A stretch of 64,000 nt of DNA from Pseudomonas kilonensis (GTDB taxonomy: Bacteria > Pseudomonadota > Gammaproteobacteria > Pseudomonadales > Pseudomonadaceae). The translations under genes were made by a program, and so were the position numbers. The stretch spans positions 186,001 through 250,000 of the forward strand of contig NZ_LHVH01000022.1 of NCBI RefSeq assembly GCF_001269885.1, read 5' to 3'. Each line of letters starts with the position of its first letter. The stretch's first letter is position 1. Shown piece after piece: positions 32,952-41,838 of the stretch. The notes under the pieces were generated by a model, which was given only the letters and a program-made list of their open reading frames with translations, was not told where the DNA came from and made no database searches.

Positions 32952-33917
32952 TCAATCCTGTAAATGACATCGCACACACTGCTGCTCATCCCCCAGCAAG
33001 GCCTGAGGCTTCTCGCAGCCAACGGTGCATAGATTGCACCGTTCGCGGAAGAAGCAGCCACTCGGTAGTTGGCGGTTCCCTGGTAATTCGGTAGGCGCCG
33101 CGACTTGCTCGTCGTGCAGTGGCACGCCCAGTCGTGGTACCGCCTCGAGCAACAACCGGGTATAGGGGTGACGTGGCTGATCGAGCACTTGAGCCGCGCT
33201 GCCCAGTTCAACGATTTGCCCCAGGTACATCACCGCCACCCGATTAGCCATATGACGCACCACTGATACGTTGTGAGAAATCAGGATGTAAGTCAGATTG
33301 CGGGCACTTTGCAGCTCTGCCAGCAGGTTGAGAATCTGCGCCTGAACCGAGATGTCCAGCGCTGACGTGGGCTCGTCCAGGACAATGATATCCGGGTCTG
33401 ACGAAAGGGCTCGGGCGATGGCAATGCGCTGACGCTGCCCCCCGGAAAACTGGTGCGCGAAGCGGTCCAGGTACTCCGGGCGGATGCCGACTTGGGCCGC
33501 GACCCTGGCGGCCACATCGCGCATCTGCGCATGGCTGACATGACCTCGGGCGTATAACGGTTCGGTGATGATTCTCCAGATAGGCAGGCGCGGATCAAGG
33601 GACGACTGTGGATCCTGGAAAACAATCTGGACGTTGCTGCGGCCTTCGCCGCTGCGATTGACCCAGTTCAGCTCCCCGCTGCTCGGCGGCACCAGGCCCA
33701 TCAACAGCTGGGCCAAGGTGCTCTTGCCGCAACCTGACTCGCCGACAATACCCAGGGTCTCGCCTGCCCGCACCTGAAGATCAATCCCGTTCAAGGCGTG
33801 GGCATATCCACGCGGTCGCCCCAACCAGTCATTGCTCACGGGGAAACGAACATGAACATCGTCAAGTTGAAGAATCGTGGGAGCTTGGGTGATGGGTTGA
33901 AGGACGGCACTGTTCAT
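32952..33917 (-). CDS. ddpF: ABC transporter ATPase, dipeptide type (DdpF/DppF-like)
   Basis: A 321-residue ATPase of the oligopeptide transporter family. Walker A is 'GESGCGKST', the signature is 'FSGGQRQRIAIARAL', Walker B 'IIVLDEPTSALD', and the family-specific C-terminal Cys-rich segment 'GCFFRERCNLCTVGCEKP' is present. The ATG at 33917 is chosen: AAGGAG lies nine bases upstream and the start overlaps the preceding stop (TGATG). Last of five transporter genes, it powers import together with DdpD. The specific symbol follows from the operon's VanX-type dipeptidase. Confidence 0.88.
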   Translation of the reverse strand: MNSAVLQPITQAPTILQLDDVHVRFPVSNDWLGRPRGYAHALNGIDLQVRAGETLGIVGESGCGKSTLAQLLMGLVPPSSGELNWVNRSGEGRSNVQIVFQDPQSSLDPRLPIWRIITEPLYARGHVSHAQMRDVAARVAAQVGIRPEYLDRFAHQFSGGQRQRIAIARALSSDPDIIVLDEPTSALDISVQAQILNLLAELQSARNLTYILISHNVSVVRHMANRVAVMYLGQIVELGSAAQVLDQPRHPYTRLLLEAVPRLGVPLHDEQVAAPTELPGNRQLPSGCFFRERCNLCTVGCEKPQALLGDEQQCVRCHLQD

Positions 33918-34906
33918 CACGAAAGCTCCTTGACCGGTAACCAGCACGCGCTTTTACGTTGGTCATTACCGTTGATAGTGTTGAGATTCGGGCGTTTGCT
34001 ACAAACCGGCATGGCGTATGTACACCGCTCCTGAAAAGTACAGCCCACGGGCAAAGAGGCCAGGTTCGGCACTTGACCGGGAATGGTCAGCAGCGGCTGG
34101 CCCGGCTCGACCATTTCCGGCAGGCCACTGAGCAAACCTTGCGTATAGGGATGTTGCGGATTTCCCATGACATCGGCCGTGCGGCCCTCCTCGACCACTG
34201 CCCCTGTGTACATGACGTAGACCCGGTCGCAGAACTGCGAAACCAATGCCATGTCATGGGTGATGAGCAAGATGGCCGTGCCCCGCTGCCTGGCTTTTTC
34301 TCGCAACAGCAACAGCACCTGGCGTTGCACGGTCACGTCGAGGGCCGTTGTCGGCTCGTCGGCGATCAGCAATTGAGGTTCGCAGGAGAACGCCAGCGCG
34401 ATCATCACCCGCTGGCGCATGCCGCCAGACAGCTCGAAAGGATAGCTCTCCAATACCTGTTCCGGACTGGCGATGTGCATGTCGCGCAACAGTGCGATCG
34501 CCTTGAGGCGGGCTTGGGCGGCGCTGATTTTCTGGTGATGGATGATCACATCGAGCATTTGCCTACCGATGCGCCGGGTCGGATTCAAGGCTGTCATCGG
34601 TTCCTGGAAAATCATCGCGGCATCGCGTCCACGAATCGTCAGTAACTCTTTTTCAGGCGCTGCCAGCATGTCGCGACCGAGCATGCTCAGGCTGCCGGCG
34701 GTGATGCGATAGCTGCGCTCGGGCAACAATCGCATGCTGAGCATGGCCGTGACCGACTTGCCCGATCCGGACTCGCCGACGACGCCGACGATTTCCCCGG
34801 GATTGACGTGCAGCGACACGCCGTTCAGGGCTTTGACGTTGTTTTTGTAAGCCGGGAATTCCAGGCTCAGGTTGTCGATGGACAATACTGGACTCGACGT
34901 CTGCAT
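33917..34906 (-). CDS. ddpD: ABC transporter ATPase, dipeptide type (DdpD/DppD-like)
   Basis: A 329-residue partner ATPase with Walker A 'GESGSGKSV', signature 'LSGGMRQRVMIALAF', Walker B 'LLIADEPTTALD' and the C-terminal 'GCTFQERCTYAMPVC' motif of the peptide-transporter ATPases, which ligate an iron-sulfur cluster in some relatives. The start at 34906 (ATG after GGAAGTGACC) is two bases after the permease stop. A longer frame from 35017 would overlap that permease and lacks support. It works as a heterodimer with the following ATPase. Confidence 0.88.
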   Translation of the reverse strand: MQTSSPVLSIDNLSLEFPAYKNNVKALNGVSLHVNPGEIVGVVGESGSGKSVTAMLSMRLLPERSYRITAGSLSMLGRDMLAAPEKELLTIRGRDAAMIFQEPMTALNPTRRIGRQMLDVIIHHQKISAAQARLKAIALLRDMHIASPEQVLESYPFELSGGMRQRVMIALAFSCEPQLLIADEPTTALDVTVQRQVLLLLREKARQRGTAILLITHDMALVSQFCDRVYVMYTGAVVEEGRTADVMGNPQHPYTQGLLSGLPEMVEPGQPLLTIPGQVPNLASLPVGCTFQERCTYAMPVCSKRPNLNTINGNDQRKSACWLPVKELS

Positions 34907-34908
34907 GG

Positions 34909-35790
34909 TCACTTCCCCTGTTGCCGTGGGTCGAGCAGATCGCGTACGCCATCGCCCAGCAAGTTGAACCCGGTGGCCGTGATCAGAATCGCCAGGCCTG
35001 GAAAGGTCGAATACCACCAGTTATCGAGGATGTAGTTGCGCCCGGTGGCGACCATCGCGCCCCACTCGGCCGTAGGCTGCTGCGCCCCCAGGCCGATAAA
35101 ACCCAAGGCCGAGGCCATGAGGATCGCGCTGCCGATATCCAGGCTCAACTGCACCAGCAATGGCGGCATTGCGTTGCGTGCCACGTGCCAATGCACCACG
35201 TGCCAGCGCCCTGCCCCGAAGGTTTGGGCGGCCTTGACATAACCCATCTCGCGGATGCTCAAGGCTTGGCCGCGGGCTAGCCGGACATAGGAAGGAATTC
35301 GTACCAGCGTAATTGCCAGCATCGCGTTGAACAGGCTCGCGCCCAACGCAGCCGCCAAGGCCATGATCAGCACCAGCGATGGCACCGACAGCATGATGTC
35401 CATCAGGCGCATGATCAATGCGTCGAAACGACCACCGATGACCCCGGAAAAGCACCCCAGCAACCCGCCGATAAAACAGGATGCAAAAGCCACGAACAGA
35501 CCGACACCCACTGACTGCTGGCTACCGAACAGCACGCGGCTGAACAGGTCGCGGCCGACTTCGTCGGTGCCGAACCAATGGGTGCTGGACGGCGGCGCCA
35601 GGCGTTCGGCCAAGTTCAGCGCGTTGGGATCGTGACTGGCGAGCCAAGGGGCGAAGATCATGCACAGCAAGACGATACAAGTGATCGCCAGGCCCGCCAT
35701 GGTCAGCGGACTGCGGCGGACGCGGTAGGTCAGATAGGCGAGCTTTTCGTTCCAGCGCGGGCGGCGCGTGGCCATCAGGGTAGCGGACAT
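34909..35790 (-). CDS. ddpC: ABC transporter permease (DdpC/DppC-like)
   Basis: A 293-residue inner-membrane permease with an N-terminal membrane segment 'SPLTMAGLAITCIVLLCMIF' and the binding-protein-dependent transport signature 'VRLARGQALSIREMGYVKAAQ' (EAA loop). 'HWFGTDEVGRDLFSRVLFG' before it is characteristic of DppC/OppC. It begins one base after the DdpB stop and is followed two bases later by the first ATPase gene. It forms the membrane channel with DdpB. Confidence 0.92.
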   Translation of the reverse strand: MSATLMATRRPRWNEKLAYLTYRVRRSPLTMAGLAITCIVLLCMIFAPWLASHDPNALNLAERLAPPSSTHWFGTDEVGRDLFSRVLFGSQQSVGVGLFVAFASCFIGGLLGCFSGVIGGRFDALIMRLMDIMLSVPSLVLIMALAAALGASLFNAMLAITLVRIPSYVRLARGQALSIREMGYVKAAQTFGAGRWHVVHWHVARNAMPPLLVQLSLDIGSAILMASALGFIGLGAQQPTAEWGAMVATGRNYILDNWWYSTFPGLAILITATGFNLLGDGVRDLLDPRQQGK

Positions 35791-35791
35791 T

Positions 35792-36808
35792 TCAACTTAC
35801 CTCGCCGATGCGCGGGTCGATCACGCGATACACAATATCGATGGCCATGTTCAGCAGCACATAGATGAACGAAACCAGAATGGCGAAACCCATCACCGCC
35901 GGGAAGTCCAGCGACTGGATCGACTTGACGACATAGGCGCCCATGCCGGGCCAGGCGAAGACCGTTTCGGTCAGCACCGCGCCGTACAGCAAATCTCCGA
36001 GGGTCAGCCCCAGGACAGTCACTGAAGGGATGAGCGCGTTAGGCAGTGCATGGCGCAGGATCACAGTCCATCGGGACAAGCCGTAGGCGCGGGCGGTGCG
36101 GATATAGTCTTCGCCGAGTTGATCAAGCATGGCTGAACGAATCTGCCGTGCGACGACGCCCAAGGTCACGAACCCCAGGGTTGCCGCCGGCAGAATCAGA
36201 TGCTCCACGGCATCGAGAAACAGCCTGCCCTCACCGGCGAGCAGCGAGTCGAGCAGATAAAAACCGCTGATTGTCGGCGGCGGAACAAGCCCTTCGGACA
36301 GCCGCCCTCCTCCCGGCAACCAGCCCAGATGCCCGTAGAACAGAACGATGGCGCCCAGGCCGAGCCAAAAGGCCGGCGTTGAAATACCGGTGACTGCAAG
36401 CGTGCGGGCGATCTGGTCAATCGCCCGATTGTGATAAACCGCTGATAGCACGCCAAGCGGCACGCCAGCCAGGATCGCAAGTACCAGCGCTACCAGCGCC
36501 AACTCCAGTGTCGCCGGGAAGAACGTCTGCAAGTCTTCCAGAACGGGACGGCTGGTGCGTATCGACGTTCCCAGGTCTCCCTGCACCAGGTCCATCAGAT
36601 AACGACCGTATTGTTGATACAGCGGCAGATCCAATCCCAGTTGATGACGTATGCCGGCCACCAACGCATCACTGGCGCGGTCGCCAGCGATCAATCGAGC
36701 AGGATCACCCGGGATCAGGTGCGAAATTGCAAAGGTAATCAGCGAAACGCCGAACACGACCAGCAACAGGCCGAGCAGGCGCTTGCGCAACAAAGTCAGG
36801 AAGGCCAT
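35792..36808 (-). CDS. ddpB: ABC transporter permease (DdpB/DppB-like)
   Basis: A 338-residue permease with the N-terminal helix 'LLGLLLVVFGVSLITFAISH' followed by 'LIPGDPAR', the standard DppB/OppB start. The EAA loop is 'ARAYGLSRWTVILRHALPN'. It lies 76 bases downstream of the binding-protein gene and one base upstream of the DdpC start. It contributes half of the translocation channel of the D-Ala-D-Ala-type importer. Confidence 0.92.
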   Translation of the reverse strand: MAFLTLLRKRLLGLLLVVFGVSLITFAISHLIPGDPARLIAGDRASDALVAGIRHQLGLDLPLYQQYGRYLMDLVQGDLGTSIRTSRPVLEDLQTFFPATLELALVALVLAILAGVPLGVLSAVYHNRAIDQIARTLAVTGISTPAFWLGLGAIVLFYGHLGWLPGGGRLSEGLVPPPTISGFYLLDSLLAGEGRLFLDAVEHLILPAATLGFVTLGVVARQIRSAMLDQLGEDYIRTARAYGLSRWTVILRHALPNALIPSVTVLGLTLGDLLYGAVLTETVFAWPGMGAYVVKSIQSLDFPAVMGFAILVSFIYVLLNMAIDIVYRVIDPRIGEVS

Positions 36809-36884
36809 TTTGGCACCTCAGTAACACCCACGACGAAAGTCAGAAGCCGCGCCAGCCATCAATGGCCAGCGCGAGGGAGCCGGT

Positions 36885-38465
36885 TTATTTGCTCATGCTG
36901 CCCAAGTTGAACACCTGCTCGAGCATGGGGTTGAACACGTAACCCTTGACCGAATCACGCATCGGCAAGGTGTAGCTCTTCTGGTAGAGGTAGGCGTAGA
37001 CGCTGTCCTTGAGCACCATTTTCTGCGCGGTCTGGTACAGCTCGACGCGCTTCGCGGTGTCGCTATCAGCGGCGGCTTCTCGAATCAACGTGTCGACTTG
37101 CGGGTTGCTATAGAACGAGCGGTTGCCCTGCAGGCCCTGCATCTTGGAGTCGAACCAGAAGTTCATGAACATGTACGGGTCGGCAAAGTCCGGGCTCCAG
37201 GCACCGACGGCAATGTCGTAGTCCGCCTGGCCGACGCGCTCACGCAGCGTGGCGTTGGCGAGCTTTTCCAGCTTGAGGTTGATACCCAGTGGCGCCAATG
37301 CAGCTTGCAGAGTCAGGCCGATCGGTTCCCAGTTAGGGTCCTTGTCCGAATACATGTAGCTGAGGTTGGTGATTTTCTGCGGTGTTTTGGCGAGGCTGTC
37401 CTTGGCCGCGGCCATGTCCTGCTTCATCGGCGGCAACGAGCTGTCATACGCCCACATGCCGTCCGGGATTGGCCCATTCAGGAGCTTGGCCTTGTCCCTG
37501 AGAATGCCTTTGACGATGCCGTTGTAGTCCACCGCTTCGGTGATCGCGCGACGTGCATCGACGCTGGTCAGTGGGCCCTTTTTGTTGTTCAGGTAGAGAT
37601 AGGTGACCCGTAGCGACGGGAACTCCTTCACCGCCACGCCGGGCTTGCTGGCAAGAACGCCGAGCTGGTCTTCGGGCATGTCTTCGATGATGTCCAGGTC
37701 ACCCCGCTCCAATTGCAGGCGACGCACGGAGGGCTCACCGATGATCTTGATGACCACGGTTTTCAGCGCAGGTTTGGGACCGGCGAAGTAGGTGTTGGGC
37801 TCCATGGTCAACGACTGGCCTTTTTGCCAGTTGCTCAAGCGGAAGGGACCGGAGCCTGCGGTATGGCTCGACAGCCAGGCATTGACGTCCGCGCTTTTAT
37901 TGACCACAGCGGGGTTGATGATCGAAGCGCCATTGTGGGCCAGGGTAAACAGGAACGGCGAGAAAGGTGTCTTCAGGGTGAACCGGATGGTCTGCGGGTC
38001 GACAACCGCGACCACCATGTCCTCCGGAAATGCACCGGAAGGTCCCTGCTTGAGGGTCATCAAGCGATCAAAGGAAAACTTCACCGCGGCGGCATCTACA
38101 GGGGCGCCGTCGTCAAATTTGTTGCCAGGTTTGATTTTGAATTCCCAGACCAGATTGTCCGGAGAAACGGTCCAGCTCTCGGCCAGGTCACCCTGGACTT
38201 CGGTGCTGCTTTTGTCGCCTTCGACCTTGTAGCCGACCAGGCGCTGGTACGACGGGTAGGTAATGGTCCAGTCGTTGTTATCGAAGGTCACGGCCGGGTC
38301 GAGGGTCTGGGGATCGGCGGGTTTGCCGATGACCAGGGTGTCTTGTGGTACAGCCGCTGTCGCGGCCTGCCAGGCACCAAGGCTCAATGCACTGCACAAA
38401 ATACTCAGCAATAGCTTGCCGGCGCCGGGAAAGGGTTTGCTGGTCACGGTGTTCATTGGGTTCAT
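36885..38465 (-). CDS. ddpA: Periplasmic dipeptide-binding protein (DdpA/DppA-like)
   Basis: A 526-residue SBP_bac_5 family binding protein with a signal peptide ('LLLSILCSALSLGAWQAATAAVP' region) and hallmark segments 'GKPADPQTLDPAVTFDNNDW', 'LAESWTVSPDNLVWEFKIKP' and 'VKFSFDRLMTLKQGPSGAFP'. The ATG at 38465 is preferred over one at 38483 because AAGGAA sits six bases upstream. It delivers a peptide ligand to DdpBCDF. A TGTTATTGT element about 100 bases upstream matches the operator near rpiR, so this gene may have its own regulated promoter after ddpX. Confidence 0.9.
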   Translation of the reverse strand: MNPMNTVTSKPFPGAGKLLLSILCSALSLGAWQAATAAVPQDTLVIGKPADPQTLDPAVTFDNNDWTITYPSYQRLVGYKVEGDKSSTEVQGDLAESWTVSPDNLVWEFKIKPGNKFDDGAPVDAAAVKFSFDRLMTLKQGPSGAFPEDMVVAVVDPQTIRFTLKTPFSPFLFTLAHNGASIINPAVVNKSADVNAWLSSHTAGSGPFRLSNWQKGQSLTMEPNTYFAGPKPALKTVVIKIIGEPSVRRLQLERGDLDIIEDMPEDQLGVLASKPGVAVKEFPSLRVTYLYLNNKKGPLTSVDARRAITEAVDYNGIVKGILRDKAKLLNGPIPDGMWAYDSSLPPMKQDMAAAKDSLAKTPQKITNLSYMYSDKDPNWEPIGLTLQAALAPLGINLKLEKLANATLRERVGQADYDIAVGAWSPDFADPYMFMNFWFDSKMQGLQGNRSFYSNPQVDTLIREAAADSDTAKRVELYQTAQKMVLKDSVYAYLYQKSYTLPMRDSVKGYVFNPMLEQVFNLGSMSK

Positions 38466-38562
38466 GCCGGTTTCCTTGATCATTCGATAGAGGGAAGTAC
38501 GTCAGGTTTTTTATAAAAGCTATAACCGGGCAGTTGCAGGTGAAACGTAAGTAACGCTGTCT

Positions 38563-38571
38563 TGTTATTGT
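38563..38571. promoter_or_regulatory. RpiR-operator-like half-site upstream of ddpA
   Basis: TGTTATTGT here is identical to the nine-base core of both arms of the inverted repeat at 40085-40133. It lies in the 161-base gap between ddpX and ddpA, which suggests a second control point for the RpiR regulator. Confidence 0.45.
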
Positions 38572-38626
38572 TATCAGCCGCACTGAGCGTGGGCTGCGCG
38601 GTGCTATCTGTTGGTGAATCAGTGGT

Positions 38627-39166
38627 TTAAACATCCTCCAGCAAGGGGTAATCGTCGGCATTCGGAAGTTCGTAATGCCACCACTCGGTGGCAATCGCCT
38701 GGAAGCCGGCGGCGAGCATGACCCCCACCAGCAGCAGTCGATTGCGTTGCACGTCTACTGGCAAGTCGAGATAGAACTGGTGGGATTTCTCCTCCATTGC
38801 GTCGAATTCAGTCCCCATATTCAGCGGCTCGCCATCAGTACCGACCAGCGTCAGATCCACCGCCACGCCACGGCTGTGATGGGAGCCCAAATGTGGGTCA
38901 CGCACGTAGTCGTTGTTTGGCAGCGCGTCCCACAACAGGTACTGAGCGTAAGGCGGCCGATAGGCGTCATAGATGCGAAGGGTAAAGCCGGCCTGACGCG
39001 CGAGCTGACTGGCCTTGTACAAGCAGTCGGCCGCCTGGCGATGTAACAGGCAACGCGCATTTGGATAAATCACTCTTCCAGCCAGGTTGTCTGCACCGGC
39101 GTAGATCAAATCGATTTGCACCTGGTAGCGCTGGGCATCGATCTCTACAAGGGGGCTGTTGTTCAC
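38627..39166 (-). CDS. ddpX: D-alanyl-D-alanine dipeptidase (VanX/DdpX family)
   Basis: A 179-residue zinc peptidase of family M15D that splits D-Ala-D-Ala. The SxHxxGxAxD motif occurs as 'SHHSRGVAVD' with His96 and Asp103, and 'EWWHYE' carries Glu161 and His164. The 68-residue spacing between the two His ligands equals that of VanX (116 and 184), and the base Glu has the matching offset. The catalytic Arg is in 'YDAYRPPYAQ'. There is no signal peptide, so hydrolysis occurs in the cytoplasm after import by DdpABCDF. It is 38 bases downstream of the RpiR gene. A nutrient role is far more likely than vancomycin resistance, since no VanH or VanA is present. Confidence 0.93.
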   Translation of the reverse strand: MNNSPLVEIDAQRYQVQIDLIYAGADNLAGRVIYPNARCLLHRQAADCLYKASQLARQAGFTLRIYDAYRPPYAQYLLWDALPNNDYVRDPHLGSHHSRGVAVDLTLVGTDGEPLNMGTEFDAMEEKSHQFYLDLPVDVQRNRLLLVGVMLAAGFQAIATEWWHYELPNADDYPLLEDV

Positions 39167-39204
39167 GCCAATACTCCAGTTGGGATTCGGTGGGACGATG
39201 AGGA

Positions 39205-40059
39205 TCAGCCTTCGAACTGACCGAAAGCTTTTTGCAATTGACGGTTCTTGGCCAAGCGCTCATCGAGCCGATCCCCGTATTTCTCAGCGACGGCCGACAC
39301 GATGAGATTCAACAGGCAGGCCAATGGCGCAGGTGAATCCCAGAACTGCCCGACATCGGTTTTCAGTTGCAAGAGGTCGATTGGGTAGTCTCTGGCCCAA
39401 GGGCATTGCAGGTCGGTGATCAGGGCCAATGGAAGGTTGTTGTCTATGGCCGCGTCGCAGAAAGTCTGAGTCACGCTGGAATAAGCACGGAAATCCGCAA
39501 TGATTGCGTAGGGATTGGCGAAGCCGGAATTCAGGGTTTCTGCGTAAATGCCGGACAGACCATCGACGTAGTAGACCTTGGGCCGGATGTACTCAAGGTG
39601 GCTATGGAACGCTGTGAGAATCCCTCGAGTGGACTGAATGCCGAGAATGAACACTGCATCGGCTTCGTAGATGCGTTGCACGATATCGGCGAACGCGTCA
39701 CTGCGCGCCAGACCGTAGACATACCGAATGGCCTCGATCTCCCGACTCAGGGAACGATCAAGAGTATCTTGCTGATTGCTTTCGGCACGAAAGGCGCCGA
39801 TGCGATCAGTGATTAGCCACGACGCTGGTGTTTCAACGCGCAGGCTCTGTTTGATTTCATCGATGTTCTGGTAACCAAGGGATCGAAAAAAGCGCCCTAC
39901 GGAAATCCCGGTGGTGGAGGTCTGCTGCGCGATGCTATCGGCCGACTCGAACGGAAGCTGTTCTGGGTTACCCAACAGATAACTGGCGATCCGCTTGCCT
40001 GTCGGGGTCAGGTTGGAGAACTCTCGCTCCAGCAACTGCAGGAAGCTGTTCTTTTCCAT
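39205..40059 (-). CDS. MurR/RpiR family transcriptional regulator
   Basis: A 284-residue regulator with an N-terminal RpiR helix-turn-helix ('LTPTGKRIASYLLGNPEQLP', 'SIAQQTSTTGISVGRFFRSLGY') and a C-terminal SIS sugar-phosphate-binding domain ('VFILGIQSTRGILTAFHSHLEY'). Relatives include MurR, which senses N-acetylmuramate 6-phosphate. Here the neighbours handle D-Ala-D-Ala, so a peptidoglycan-derived effector is likely. It heads the leftward ddp operon; an 11-base perfect inverted repeat 26-74 bases upstream overlaps a possible -10 (TACAAT), suggesting autorepression. Confidence 0.9.
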   Translation of the reverse strand: MEKNSFLQLLEREFSNLTPTGKRIASYLLGNPEQLPFESADSIAQQTSTTGISVGRFFRSLGYQNIDEIKQSLRVETPASWLITDRIGAFRAESNQQDTLDRSLSREIEAIRYVYGLARSDAFADIVQRIYEADAVFILGIQSTRGILTAFHSHLEYIRPKVYYVDGLSGIYAETLNSGFANPYAIIADFRAYSSVTQTFCDAAIDNNLPLALITDLQCPWARDYPIDLLQLKTDVGQFWDSPAPLACLLNLIVSAVAEKYGDRLDERLAKNRQLQKAFGQFEG

Positions 40060-40464
40060 GGATTTTCAGAGCTCTCGAACGCGAAATGTTATTGTAGTGT
40101 CATTAATTTAAGCTGTGTTACAACAATAACATTCGCTTTCGAAGCAATACAATGACTATTTTCAGCAGACGTCCTGCGAGGATCAGACGGGAGCACCTAC
40201 GTGAGCTCCATCGCCGCTTCGTTTGGCTCGGGCAAATCAGCCTCGGTACAGAGATCCCTCCGCCGTTGTTGATGCAAGCACCTTAATGTCCAGAATTGTT
40301 GGGATAAACCAGAGAGCTCCGATAACACTGTTTGTGATACTCAAACAATAGCGATGATGACTCATCGCAAGAAACGACTGTTGCTATCAGATAAGCCCGG
40401 ACTGTAACTGCCCCCCTCCTCGCCATTCGCTTACTGTCGTGGCTCATCCCTCGGAGCGATTCCC
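40060..40464. other. Regulatory intergenic region between rpiR and lysE-like genes
   Basis: These 405 bases separate divergent genes. The left end holds the inverted repeat described separately. A 44-codon frame starting at 40152 lacks a ribosome site and was not called. The remainder has AT-rich patches near 40290-40380, with CAAACAATAG and TTGCTATC elements, and must include the promoter of the LysE-type gene, which could not be pinned down. Confidence 0.5.
40085..40133. promoter_or_regulatory. Probable operator of the RpiR regulator
   Basis: AATGTTATTGT (40085-40095) and ACAATAACATT (40123-40133) are a perfect 11-base inverted pair with 27 bases between arms. On the minus strand the proximal arm contains TACAAT, a good -10 for rpiR. 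The same TGTTATTGT core recurs before ddpA. Confidence 0.65.
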
Positions 40465-41094
40465 ATGCCGGATACCGCCAATCTCTACCTGTTCGTGGTT
40501 GCTGTCGTGCTTCTGCTGATCGTCCCGGGGCCCAACATGGCCTTTGTCACCAGCCATGCGTTGGCCCACGGCTGGCGTGCCGGCATTGCTGCCGCCCTCG
40601 GCATTTCCTTTTCGGACGGGCTGATGACGATGATGGTCAGCGCGGGCATTGGTGCGCTGGTGATGAGCTGGGCGCCGGCGTTCGATCTGCTACGTCTGGC
40701 CGGGGCCGGCTATTTGCTGTGGCTTGCCTGGCAAGCACTGAGAACGCCGGCAGCGACTCAGGATAGCCAGCTCCAGGCGGCTTCGCTGTGGAAAATCTTC
40801 TGCCGAGGTGCCCTCAACAGCCTCCTGAATCCCAAGGCGCTGCTGTTCTTCATGGTATTCCTGCCCCAGTTCGTCAACGTCAAGGCCGGCGGCGTGACTC
40901 TGCAGTTGATCTTCCTCGGAGCATTGCTGGCACTGATTGCTCTCGTCTTCCATACCCTGCTAGGTGTTTGCGCCGCCCTGCTCAGGGCGAAACTGGCAAG
41001 CGGCGGGATTTCAAGGCGCCTGGGTACGTATGGTTTTGCCGGGGTCATGACAGCGCTGGCGGCGCGCCTGTTGTTTCTTGACCGCCCGCTTTGA
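40465..41094 (+). CDS. LysE/RhtB family translocator
   Basis: A 209-residue inner-membrane exporter of amino acids with about six hydrophobic segments. The family signature is clear: 'IVPGPNMAFVTSHALAHGWR' followed by 'AGIAAALGISFSDGLM', and 'FCRGALNSLLNPKALLFFMV' in the middle. Relatives excrete homoserine, threonine, lysine or similar. It has GGAGCG upstream of the ATG and stands alone, 63 bases before the methyltransferase gene. The substrate is unknown. Confidence 0.92.
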   Translation: MPDTANLYLFVVAVVLLLIVPGPNMAFVTSHALAHGWRAGIAAALGISFSDGLMTMMVSAGIGALVMSWAPAFDLLRLAGAGYLLWLAWQALRTPAATQDSQLQAASLWKIFCRGALNSLLNPKALLFFMVFLPQFVNVKAGGVTLQLIFLGALLALIALVFHTLLGVCAALLRAKLASGGISRRLGTYGFAGVMTALAARLLFLDRPL

Positions 41095-41157
41095 CCACTG
41101 GCTTCCCTGCGCCGGCGATTGGCCTATGCTTAGCCAATCCATAGCGGAGCTGGATCA

Positions 41158-41838
41158 ATGTCGTCCTCGGAAACCACCCTCCTCCAAAGCTGGCACCACA
41201 ACGCCCAACCCTGGATCGAAGCCATCCGCACCGGCGCCATCGAAAGCCGGCTGACGGTCACGGACCAGGCCATGCTGCTGGCGGTTCAGAGCCGCCAGCC
41301 TGAGCGTGTGCTGGATCTGGGCTGCGGTGAAGGCTGGTTGTTACGGGCGCTGGCTGAACGGGGCATCGAGGCGGTCGGTGTGGATGGCGACGCGACGCTG
41401 GTCGATGCGGCCCGCGCAGCCGGTTCCTCGCCGGTGCACCTGGCCAGCTATGAAGCGCTGGTGGAGGCGAAGGTGGACGTCGGCACCGACTACGACCTGA
41501 TCTGCGCCAACTTTGCCCTGTTGCACCAGGACATCATTCCGTTGCTCGCTGCAATGAACGCCCTGCTCGGTCCAGGCGGCGCGCTGGTGGTTCAGACGCT
41601 GCACCCATGGACCGTGGCGGCGGGCGATTATCAGGACGGTTGGCGAGAAGAAACCTTCGAGGGGTTCAAAGGCCAATGGCAACCCATGCCATGGTATTTC
41701 CGCACGTTGTCCAGTTGGCTCAATGCCTTGGACATGGCCGGTTTTCGACTGGTCGGCCTGCAGGAACCGCAGCACCCACAAAGCCCGGTGCCGCAATCGT
41801 TGCTATTGGTGGCCGAGCAATCCCCGTCACGGCGTTAG
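41158..41838 (+). CDS. Class I SAM-dependent methyltransferase
   Basis: A 226-residue methyltransferase. Motif I is 'RVLDLGCGEGWLLRALAERG' near residues 45-65, motif II 'AVGVDGDATLVDAARAAG' and motif IV-like 'YDLICANFALLHQD', all of the UbiG/BioC-like class I fold. The C-terminal part, 'TFEGFKGQWQPMPWYFRTLS' with 'FRLVGLQEPQHP', is typical of Pseudomonas proteins with no assigned substrate. The reading frame ends inside the last codons of the opposing histidine phosphatase gene, a 12-base convergent overlap. Confidence 0.88.
   Translation: MSSSETTLLQSWHHNAQPWIEAIRTGAIESRLTVTDQAMLLAVQSRQPERVLDLGCGEGWLLRALAERGIEAVGVDGDATLVDAARAAGSSPVHLASYEALVEAKVDVGTDYDLICANFALLHQDIIPLLAAMNALLGPGGALVVQTLHPWTVAAGDYQDGWREETFEGFKGQWQPMPWYFRTLSSWLNALDMAGFRLVGLQEPQHPQSPVPQSLLLVAEQSPSRR

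Noticed and set aside
38627..39166. Vancomycin resistance by the VanX-like enzyme
   Set aside because: VanH and VanA partners are absent and the gene sits in a dipeptide importer operon, so D-Ala-D-Ala is a nutrient or recycling substrate here.
40152..40286. 44-codon frame in the rpiR/lysE gap
   Set aside because: No Shine-Dalgarno, Arg-rich composition without family resemblance; it lies in a regulatory region.
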